A DNA stretch of 16,756 nt from contig CAYZIL010000032.1 of assembly GCA_964478515.1 (NCBI GenBank), positions 1 through 16,756 on the forward strand. The letters are read 5' to 3'. Positions 1-4,862 of the stretch are shown in pieces. How positions within the stretch are numbered: the first letter of the stretch is position 1; every line of letters begins with the position of its first letter. The position numbers and the translations under genes are program-made. The notes beneath the pieces are model-generated. The model worked only from the letters and a program-made list of their open reading frames with translations, made no database searches and was not told the DNA's origin. This DNA is from HGM13233 sp964478515 (GTDB taxonomy: Bacteria > Bacillota > Clostridia > Oscillospirales > Ruminococcaceae).

Positions 1-337
1 ATTCTAATGATTTCAAATGATTTGTTTCGACTTTTGTGCTGATAAACTTTAAAGCACTTGCTTTCGAAGTATCAATCAATGTTTTTAGCAGCATTGCGCC
101 GGCACCGAATGACCTTGCCGCGGGGATAACGTAAATATACACGTCTGCCTTATCTTTGTTTTTGCCCCACAAACGAAAAGTTCCGCAGCCGACTATCTCA
201 GGAATATCGTTTTTATATGCGATTACACTGTCGCTCTTTTCTATACAAAAACGCGCTTCCGTCATGTTTAAATCGGAATCGCCGGCTAAAAAGACGATAA
301 TGTCGCATCGTTTGTTTTCCAATACTGTGTCTATCAT
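1..337 (-). CDS. GNAT family N-acetyltransferase, 5' part (gene runs off the window start)
   Basis: The minus strand is open from an ATG at 337 to the window edge, giving the first 112 residues of a protein. Around residues 66-84 it reads VYIYVIPAARSFGAGAMLL, which fits GNAT motif A (beta strand, then R-x-x-G-x-G/A, here R75, G78, G80) that binds the acetyl-CoA pyrophosphate. KVETNHLKSLE at 102-112 matches the following strand and the Asn of motif B. Such enzymes transfer an acyl group from acyl-CoA to an amine; the substrate cannot be read from the sequence. The ATG is preceded by GAGAAAAG, a modest ribosome-binding site, and by a near-consensus promoter at 389-417. The C-terminus is missing. 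Residue 112 is followed by one more base only. The gene is more AT-rich than most of the window. Confidence 0.75.
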   Translation of the reverse strand, partial: MIDTVLENKRCDIIVFLAGDSDLNMTEARFCIEKSDSVIAYKNDIPEIVGCGTFRLWGKNKDKADVYIYVIPAARSFGAGAMLLKTLIDTSKASALKFISTKVETNHLKSLE

Positions 338-388
338 ATTCGCTTTTCTCAGATAAAAAAAACAACCTGCACTTGCTGTTCGGCTCAA

Positions 389-417
389 ATTATAAAATAT
401 AAACGCTGATTTATCAA
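389..417 (-). promoter_or_regulatory. sigma-70-type promoter of the GNAT gene
   Basis: On the minus strand TTGATA (412-417) and a perfect TATAAT (389-394) are separated by exactly 17 bases. Transcription would start near 382, giving a leader of about 45 nt before the ATG at 337. It lies just beyond the tRNA-proximal hairpin element, so the GNAT gene need not depend on read-through from the tRNA. Confidence 0.75.
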
Positions 418-445
418 CATTATCGTATCAAAACCAGCGTTCTTA

Positions 446-661
446 GTGGCCGGAGGGTGGGATTTTCCCCTTCGGGGCATAAACTTCGAATCCCTGTCCC
501 TTTCGGGCGCAAAAAATTCTTGCGCCGTCAGGCGCGCGCCGCTGAAAGCCCAAAGCCTTGGCGACGGTTTTTGCGTGAAGGAAGCGCAACGAAGCGATAT
601 TGAGAAAGCGGGCAATCCTTTCAGAAAGCCCGCTTTCGATTTGAGCGCAGTTTGCGCTGAC
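446..661. repeat. hairpin-rich segment bounded by a degenerate copy of the tRNA-Ser 3' end
   Basis: No credible gene lies between the GNAT promoter and the tRNA. The segment starts with GTGGCCGGAGGGTGGGAT (446-463), a near copy of the tRNA 3' end GTGGCGGAGAGGGTGGGAT (662-680), about 216 bp apart in the same orientation. Between them are short inverted repeats: CCCC/GGGG with a TTCG loop near 467-477, GGCGCAA/TTGCGCC near 506-528, GAAAGCGGGC (604-613) with GCCCGCTTTC (628-637), and AGCGCA/TGCGCT near 644-658. Reading frames that cross it run through the tRNA and are artefacts. It could be a dispersed intergenic repeat, a remnant of an element that integrated at the tRNA, or processing structures of the tRNA transcript. 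Confidence 0.45.
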
Positions 662-662
662 G

Positions 663-751
663 TGGCGGAGAGGGTGGGATTCGAACCCACGGGCCCTTGC
701 GAGCCGCCGGTTTTCAAGACCGGTGCCTTAGACCAGCTCGACCACCTCTCC
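663..751 (-). tRNA. tRNA-Ser (anticodon UGA)
   Basis: On the minus strand the gene starts GGAGAGG at 751 and ends CCTCTCC, then G and an encoded CCA at 663-665; the seven-base acceptor stem is perfect. The anticodon stem CCGGT/ACCGG closes the loop CTTGAAA, giving anticodon TGA (plus-strand 714-716), which reads UCN serine codons. The T arm is GTGGG-TTCGAAT-CCCAC. Between the anticodon and T arms is a long variable arm of about 16 bases, as expected for a class II serine tRNA. Its own promoter is at 764-792. No U-tract terminator follows; several hairpins do. Confidence 0.95.
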
Positions 752-763
752 ACAGCAGCAATA

Positions 764-792
764 ATTTTAACACGCGGCGGCGGGGCTGTCAA
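764..792 (-). promoter_or_regulatory. tRNA-Ser promoter with its -35 box in a hairpin loop
   Basis: On the minus strand a consensus TTGACA (787-792) is followed after exactly 17 bases by TAAAAT (764-769). Transcription would start near 757, six bases before the mature tRNA end at 751. The -35 box covers the loop and the edge of the stem of the perfect inverted repeat at 774-808, and the spacer is one whole arm of that repeat. Confidence 0.75.
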
Positions 793-808
793 TCAGCCCC
801 GCCGCCGC
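774..808 (-). terminator. 15-bp perfect hairpin after alr (likely terminator)
   Basis: GCGGCGGCGGGGCTG (774-788) and its exact complement (794-808) enclose a five-base loop. It sits 15 bases after the alr stop codon. In the direction of alr transcription it is followed by GTGTTAAAATTATT rather than a clean U-tract, so termination may be weaker than the stem suggests. The same bases carry the tRNA promoter. Confidence 0.6.
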
Positions 809-823
809 ACTAAAAAACTGTTT

Positions 824-1990
824 TTACAGCAGGTATTCGGTAACTTCGTCCACCCGGCCGTCCTTTAGGTAGACGCGCGGCACGCGCCGCGACACGGCAC
901 ACAGCCACTCGTAGCTGTTGGTGTGGGCAAGGCCGCCGACATTGTCCGCCGTGATGGGGCTGTCGCCGCCGAACACGGTGACCTCGTCGCCTATTTTGAC
1001 GTTGAGACCGGTGACGTCAAGCATCAGCTGGTCCATGCAAATTCGGCCGACTATCTGCGCAAGTTCGCCGCCGACCCACATTACGCCGATGTTTGACAGC
1101 GCGCGGAAATAACCGTCGGCATATCCCATCGGTACCGTGGCGACGGTAATGTCCTCTTTGGCAAAATACGCCCGCCCGTAACCGATGCTCTCACCCTTGC
1201 AAACCGTCTTAAGGTGTGAGACAACCGTTTTCAATTCCATTGCCGGACGCAGGTCGGCGCCCTCGACAGGTTCTGCCGTCGGCGAAAAACCGTAAAGCAC
1301 TATACCGGGACGCACCATGTTAAAATGGTATTCCGGGTAAAACAGCACGCCGCCGCTGTTGCAGCAGTGCTTGTACTTGAATTTTACCCCGCGCTGCTCC
1401 AGGGCGCTGACAACGCGCGAAAACATCGCGGCCTGCTTGTGGGTAAAGCGGGTGTTCTCCTCGCCGATAATGTCGGAAACGGCGAAATGCGTAAACGCAC
1501 CCTCAATATTAATGCCCTTGAGCCGCGAGACATCGTATATCTCGTCCGCAGCCTCAACTATGTCGCGGCAGGAAAAACCTATGCGCGACATACCGGTGTC
1601 GAACCCGACATGCACGTCTACCGTCACGCCGGCCTCAACGGCGTATGCCGCTAATTCCTGCGCGTATTGGGTGCTGATAAGCGTCTGCGCCATGCGGTTT
1701 TCCGCCAGACTCTGCGCTTGCTCGGGCGGAGTCCAGCCCAATATCAAAACCGGTTTCGTTATACCGGCGCGCCGCAGTTCAATGCCCTCGTTCAAGTTGG
1801 AAACGGCAAACCAGTCGCTGCCGCATCCCTCAAGCACCTGGGCAACTTTCGCGGCGCCGTGACCGTAGGCGTTGGCCTTTACGACCGACATTATTGCCAC
1901 ATCCTCCGCGCACTTCTCGCGGATAACCGCATAATTGTGTTTGATTTTGTCAAGGTCAATTTCGGCCCATGTCCTTCTTAGCTGTTCCAT
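824..1990 (-). CDS. alr: Alanine racemase
   Basis: PLP-dependent enzyme that interconverts L- and D-alanine in the cytoplasm and supplies D-alanine for peptidoglycan. The 388-residue length is normal for the family. The N-terminal TIM barrel carries the PLP lysine K38 in VVKANAYGHG. The C-terminal domain carries the catalytic tyrosine Y271 in SIGYGRAYFA, and GRICMDQ (316-322) is also a family hallmark. HCCNSGG (208-214) and MVRPGIVLYG (225-234) are conserved cofactor-site segments. The ATG at 1990 starts MEQLRRTWAEIDL, the usual beginning of Alr, although the ribosome-binding site is weak (GGGA well upstream). A strong promoter lies at 2044-2072, and the transcript leader has a small hairpin (2019-2031). 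The gene is transcribed alone and ends at the 774-808 hairpin. Confidence 0.96.
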   Translation of the reverse strand: MEQLRRTWAEIDLDKIKHNYAVIREKCAEDVAIMSVVKANAYGHGAAKVAQVLEGCGSDWFAVSNLNEGIELRRAGITKPVLILGWTPPEQAQSLAENRMAQTLISTQYAQELAAYAVEAGVTVDVHVGFDTGMSRIGFSCRDIVEAADEIYDVSRLKGINIEGAFTHFAVSDIIGEENTRFTHKQAAMFSRVVSALEQRGVKFKYKHCCNSGGVLFYPEYHFNMVRPGIVLYGFSPTAEPVEGADLRPAMELKTVVSHLKTVCKGESIGYGRAYFAKEDITVATVPMGYADGYFRALSNIGVMWVGGELAQIVGRICMDQLMLDVTGLNVKIGDEVTVFGGDSPITADNVGGLAHTNSYEWLCAVSRRVPRVYLKDGRVDEVTEYLL

Positions 1991-2043
1991 AATGGCACAC
2001 CGGTCCCGATAAAGATTTGCCGTTTGACGGCTTATATAATGGA

Positions 2044-2072
2044 ATTATAATAGTTTTGTCTTTTTCAGTCAA
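2044..2072 (-). promoter_or_regulatory. alr promoter
   Basis: Minus-strand TTGACT (2067-2072), 17-base spacer, perfect TATAAT (2044-2049). The start of transcription would be near 2037. It overlaps the outward-facing promoter of the sigma-factor operon, whose -35 box falls inside this spacer. Confidence 0.8.
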
Positions 2073-2084
2073 CTTTGCTAAAAT
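2056..2084 (+). promoter_or_regulatory. candidate promoter of the ECF sigma operon
   Basis: TTGTCT (2056-2061), 17-base spacer, TAAAAT (2079-2084). The predicted transcript has a leader of about 80-100 nt. The alr -35 box lies in its spacer, so the two divergent promoters share DNA and probably compete for polymerase. No clear ECF-type -35 (AAC) with CGTC -10 pair was recognised, so autoregulation by the encoded sigma is not visible. Confidence 0.45.
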
Positions 2085-2198
2085 TAAATAAAAATATTTT
2101 TCTGCGGCTGAAGAATCAAAGCCCGCTCGCTCGTTATATCAAGTGAGAGGCAAAAAGGCAGGTGAGGCGAGATCGATCCAAAAATAATCGAAGATTAT

Positions 2199-2675
2199 GT
2201 GCGAGACTACAAAGCTCTCGTCTATTCCATCTGTTTTTCTTTTGCCAAAAATCCTTTCGACGCCGAAGACCTGACTCAGGAAACCTTTCTTGCCGCTTGC
2301 ACCTCAATAGAACGCTTTGACGGCGTTCATCCAAAAGCCTGGCTTGCCCGCATAGCCGCCAACAAATGCCGCGACTTTCTAAAAAGTCCCGCCCGCCGCG
2401 TCGACGCCACCGCCGACGAAACGCTCGACACTCTCGCCGACGCCGACGAAAGCGTGGAACTCGCCGCTGAACGCAGTTTTTCGCAGGAGACCGCGCGGCG
2501 GCTGTGCGAACAACTGGACGAGCCCTACCGCGGCGTCGCTGTAAGTTACTGGTGCGACGGTCTGAGCGTCGCCGAAATCAGCAGCCGCAGCGGCGCCCCG
2601 CCAAAGACAATTTCCACGCGCATCTACCGCGCCCGCGACCGACTGCGCAATCTTATTAAGGAGGTATCGCCATGA
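2199..2675 (+). CDS. ECF-type RNA polymerase sigma factor
   Basis: Alternative sigma factor that directs RNA polymerase to a small regulon. From the GTG at 2199 it is 158 residues. Region 2 spans about 5-65, with the typical NPFDAEDLTQETFLAA followed by KAWLARIAANKCRDFL. Region 4 spans about 100-155, with DEPYRGVAVSYWCDGLSVAEIS and a helix-turn-helix ending in KTISTRIYRARDRLRNLI. The frame stays open upstream to a TGA at 2163 (GEIDPKIIEDYV), and a good ribosome-binding site, AGGTGAGG, ends at 2167. No ATG, GTG or TTG lies near it, so the true start may be an unusual ATC at 2172 or an AUA; GTG 2199 lacks a Shine-Dalgarno. The stop overlaps the anti-sigma start (ATGA), a classic sigma/anti-sigma arrangement. 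The target promoters are unknown. Confidence 0.92.
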   Translation: MRDYKALVYSICFSFAKNPFDAEDLTQETFLAACTSIERFDGVHPKAWLARIAANKCRDFLKSPARRVDATADETLDTLADADESVELAAERSFSQETARRLCEQLDEPYRGVAVSYWCDGLSVAEISSRSGAPPKTISTRIYRARDRLRNLIKEVSP

Positions 2676-3175
2676 CAATATTCACTGAAAACGGACACGT
2701 TACCCGACAGGGTTTTGACGCACTGCTGAGCCTTAGGCTGAACGAGCGCGAGCTCGAACAGCTAAGCGAGCATCTTTCGCGCTGTGAAATATGCTCGCAG
2801 CGTCTTGCCGATACCGCCGAGGCGACTGCGCTCGCCGCGCCGCCGCCGGCACTCGGCGCCCATATTCGCGAGCGACTGCCGAGCGCGGCACAGTGCCGGA
2901 AACTGGAATTTCGCCGCTACTGCACACGCGTTGCCGTCTGCGCGGCCGCGTCTATTGCTATAGTACTCAGCGGAGTCACCGAGCTGCTGCCCACGCCTGC
3001 TTTGCAGACAAACATCACAGCACCGGCACCGAATACCGTGCAAGTCAGTATCCCCTCTCCCGACGAGCTCGACTCGTCCGAACCTTCACCAACCTTCAAA
3101 GATATCTGGCAATCTGTCAATAATTATTTTTCACAGCTCAAGGAGGATTCTGCTGATGATAACGCAAAAAAGTAA
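2672..3175 (+). CDS. Zinc-type membrane anti-sigma factor
   Basis: Probable anti-sigma factor for the preceding ECF sigma: it would bind the sigma at the membrane and release it on a signal. Of 167 residues, the N-terminal part carries the zinc-binding anti-sigma signature H-x3-C-x2-C (H34, C38, C41 in HLSRCEICSQRL). One membrane helix lies at about 86-106 (RVAVCAAASIAIVLSGVTELL). A proline/serine-rich, probably extracytoplasmic tail of about 60 residues follows and shows no recognisable sensor domain. The start is set by AAGGAGGT at 2658-2665 and by the ATGA overlap with the sigma stop. It overlaps the next gene by 20 bases, so all genes of the operon are translationally linked. Assignment rests on the motif, the topology and the position. 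Confidence 0.85.
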   Translation: MTIFTENGHVTRQGFDALLSLRLNERELEQLSEHLSRCEICSQRLADTAEATALAAPPPALGAHIRERLPSAAQCRKLEFRRYCTRVAVCAAASIAIVLSGVTELLPTPALQTNITAPAPNTVQVSIPSPDELDSSEPSPTFKDIWQSVNNYFSQLKEDSADDNAKK

Positions 3176-3692
3176 ATTCTGGACCTTCGTTTTTTCTCTT
3201 GTGCCCGGCTGCGGACACATGTACATGGGCTTTATGCGCCGCGGCGTCAGCCTGTTGTCGGCCTTTGCCCTTGTCACGTTTCTCGGCGGTTTTTCCGGCA
3301 TTTCTATTTTGAATGTCATTGCCGCCGTCATCTGGTTCTTCGCCTTCTTTGACAGTCTTAACCTTATGTCAATGCCTTTTGACCTTTTTGCCAAGCAGCG
3401 CGACGAATACTATTTTGTCGGCAGCGGCCCCAATTTCGCAGCCGGCAGCTCGCTGATGCGCCCCGTGGGCATCGCTCTTATCGTCATTGGCGCTTTTTCC
3501 GTCTTCAAGGTTGTCTTCAGCTATTTCGCCAATTCGCTCAGCGAAATTAGCTCGCAGCTTTACGGGGTTATCTGGTCGATAGTCGACATGCTGCCTGAGG
3601 TCATAGTCTGCGCGCTGATAATTTATATCGGTGTGCGCATGGTCGTCGGCAAAAAGAAGGAGCTCAACGATGCCGAACACAAACCCGAATGA
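3156..3692 (+). CDS. Small multi-pass membrane protein (TM2-like N-terminus)
   Basis: A 178-residue integral membrane protein with four likely hydrophobic segments (about 31-45, 50-66, 102-122 and 140-162) and a lysine-rich, charged C-terminus (VVGKKKELNDAEHKPE). The N-terminal WTFVFSLVPGCGHMYMGFMRRG resembles the P-G-x-G-x-x-Y-x-G turn of TM2-type proteins. Function unknown. AAGGAGG at 3140-3146 sets the ATG at 3156, which lies inside the end of the anti-sigma gene; its own end overlaps the next start at 3670. The position in a sigma/anti-sigma/LiaF-like operon suggests envelope-stress sensing or membrane homeostasis. That role is inferred from neighbours only. Confidence 0.8.
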   Translation: MITQKSKFWTFVFSLVPGCGHMYMGFMRRGVSLLSAFALVTFLGGFSGISILNVIAAVIWFFAFFDSLNLMSMPFDLFAKQRDEYYFVGSGPNFAAGSSLMRPVGIALIVIGAFSVFKVVFSYFANSLSEISSQLYGVIWSIVDMLPEVIVCALIIYIGVRMVVGKKKELNDAEHKPE

Positions 3693-3960
3693 GCTGGCGA
3701 GCGCGCCTGTCTGCGCTCAACCGACCGCGCCGGTGCGGGAACGCCGCGTAGGCACCTTCAGCGCGGGCATAGTGCTAGTCGCATTGGGCGCAGGTCTGCT
3801 TTACAGCATGTTCTCGCCCGACCCCGCCTCGGTAATGCTGGTGCTGCGCTTTTGGCCGCTGATACTGGTAGCCTTGGGCGCAGAGCTGCTGCTCACCTCA
3901 CCTCACTTGACCGCAGCGGCAAAGTCAGCTACAAGCTCGACTTTATTTCACTGGTCCTGA
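3670..3960 (+). CDS. LiaF/DUF5668-like membrane protein, frameshifted (first frame)
   Basis: Start at ATG 3670 is supported by AAGGAG at 3657-3662. After a polar N-terminus (about 1-25) it reads RRVGTFSAGIVLVALGAGLL and then VLRFWPLILVALGAELLL. This pair of helices is characteristic of the DUF5668 / LiaI-LiaF transmembrane region found in envelope-stress operons. Directly after ELLLTS the frame enters CTCAC x3 and becomes an implausible tail (PHLTAAAKSATSSTLFHWS) that stops at 3960. The expected continuation is present in another frame (3903-4031). With two copies of CTCAC instead of three, one 118-residue protein would result. So the gene is either a real pseudogene, an off-state of a slippage-prone tract, or an assembly error. 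Confidence 0.75.
   Translation: MPNTNPNELASAPVCAQPTAPVRERRVGTFSAGIVLVALGAGLLYSMFSPDPASVMLVLRFWPLILVALGAELLLTSPHLTAAAKSATSSTLFHWS
3892..3906 (+). repeat. CTCAC x3 tandem repeat at the frameshift point
   Basis: Three exact, adjacent copies of CTCAC (3892-3896, 3897-3901, 3902-3906) lie inside the LiaF-like gene. Removing one five-base unit restores the frame between the two halves of the gene. Slipped-strand gain of one unit is therefore a sufficient explanation for the break. Confidence 0.85.
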
Positions 3961-4031
3961 TGTTCCTGTGCGTCTGTTTTGCCTTTTTCTGCGCGGCATT
4001 CTGGCCCTGGCTCTACGCAAATATCCACTGA
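3903..4031 (+). pseudogene. 3' remainder of the LiaF-like gene in a shifted frame
   Basis: In this frame the sequence reads SLDRSGKVSYKLDFISLVLM and continues with a third hydrophobic helix (FLCVCFAFFCAAFWPWLY), ending at a TGA at 4029-4031. It has no start codon or ribosome-binding site of its own. It continues the DUF5668-like protein of the previous frame across the CTCAC repeat. Confidence 0.75.
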
Positions 4032-4070
4032 AAGACGCCGCCTGCCGTTCCATTCTCTCTAATAAATATT

Positions 4071-4103
4071 AACTGCGCGCCGGTTTTACCGGCGCGCAGT
4101 TTT
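4071..4103 (+). terminator. Rho-independent terminator of the sigma operon (shared by the convergent gene)
   Basis: AACTGCGCGCCGG (4071-4083) pairs perfectly with CCGGCGCGCAGTT over a five-base loop and runs into TTTT. On the minus strand the stem is followed by TTAATATTTATT, so it may also stop the convergent DUF3267 gene, which ends at 4132. Confidence 0.85.
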
Positions 4104-4131
4104 GTGTCCCCGTGCATATATTCGGTTTCCG

Positions 4132-4719
4132 TCAATTGTCTCTGTACGCCTGCCGCTGCGGCATATACCAATAGGAGCCGAAGCCGTAAAGATAGGTGCG
4201 CCCGCCGCGCGGTATTTGGGTAAGCGCATTATATACGTTGTAATAGTCGCCGGCGCCCATGCTTATTGTGATTGCGCCGAACACCCCCAAAAACGCGACC
4301 TGCGGCCAGACCATCGCCGCCGCATAGGGCAAAAAGCCAAAGACAATGTTCGGCAGCAGCGACAAAAAAACAAAGCGGCCGCGGCTCATCGTCTCGGGTC
4401 CGGTAACAAACAGCATCCCCTGGGCCAGGTTGGTGTACAAGTAAACCTCGCCGCGAAAGCACAGCGCGTGCAGCAGCTCGTGCGGCAGCAGTACCAACAT
4501 CGGCGCCACGCAACCGTGCAGCGACAGTACTACCCCACCCGCGCGCCAAAAATACAGTGCCAGAAGCCCCAGCATCACTACAAGCGCCACCGCGTTGGCA
4601 AGCAGCCCGAGCTTCTTCGGATCGTCACATTCTTTAATTTTTACCGCGCCGGGTATGTGTTCGCCGTGCGGCAGCGTCTGCAAGTCGCCGTTAAATTTAC
4701 CTTTATATATCAGTTTCAT
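4132..4719 (-). CDS. DUF3267-family membrane protein, putative zinc metallopeptidase
   Basis: A 195-residue integral membrane protein with an HELLH motif at residues 80-84 (PMLVLLPHELLHALCF), i.e. the HExxH zinc signature next to a membrane helix, as in DUF3267 putative zincins. Hydrophobic segments lie near 38-58, 63-80, 117-135 and 138-155. GDYYNVYNAL (158-167) could supply the third metal ligand (D158). The substrate is unknown. I place the start at ATG 4719 (MKLIYKGKF) because GGGGAGAAATA precedes it; a longer in-frame extension to 4770 would run through the promoter at 4742-4770. It has its own promoter and is separated by a terminator from the operon behind it, so it is probably expressed independently. 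Confidence 0.85.
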   Translation of the reverse strand: MKLIYKGKFNGDLQTLPHGEHIPGAVKIKECDDPKKLGLLANAVALVVMLGLLALYFWRAGGVVLSLHGCVAPMLVLLPHELLHALCFRGEVYLYTNLAQGMLFVTGPETMSRGRFVFLSLLPNIVFGFLPYAAAMVWPQVAFLGVFGAITISMGAGDYYNVYNALTQIPRGGRTYLYGFGSYWYMPQRQAYRDN

Positions 4720-4741
4720 TATTTCTCCCCGCTCTGCGCCG

Positions 4742-4770
4742 ATAATACCACACCGGCGCTCGCCGCGCAA
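4742..4770 (-). promoter_or_regulatory. promoter of the DUF3267 gene
   Basis: Minus-strand TTGCGC (4765-4770), 17-base spacer, TATTAT (4742-4747). Transcription would begin near 4735, about 15 bases before the ATG at 4719, so the leader is just long enough for the GGGGAG ribosome-binding site. Confidence 0.65.
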
Positions 4771-4803
4771 CCCTGCTCATCTAACACAGCCGCGCGCGGC
4801 GGC

Positions 4804-4838
4804 AAAAGGCGACCGGCGACATCACGCCGCCGGCCGCC
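4804..4838 (-). terminator. terminator of the epimerase/GNAT/amidohydrolase operon
   Basis: Read on the minus strand, GGCGGCCGGCG pairs with CGCCGGTCGCC (11 pairs, one of them G-U) over a nine-base loop and is followed by TTTT. It lies 25 bases after the amidohydrolase stop. Confidence 0.75.
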
Positions 4839-4862
4839 CTAAACTAAAAAGTATTTTTCTCC

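Noticed and set aside
446..500. Possible second tRNA upstream of tRNA-Ser
   Set aside because: Only the last bases of a tRNA end are present; no anticodon or acceptor stem can be formed.
385..868. Open frames on both strands across 385-868
   Set aside because: They translate the tRNA-Ser and the terminator hairpin (for example VGFEPTGPCEPPVFKTGALD), a common annotation artefact.
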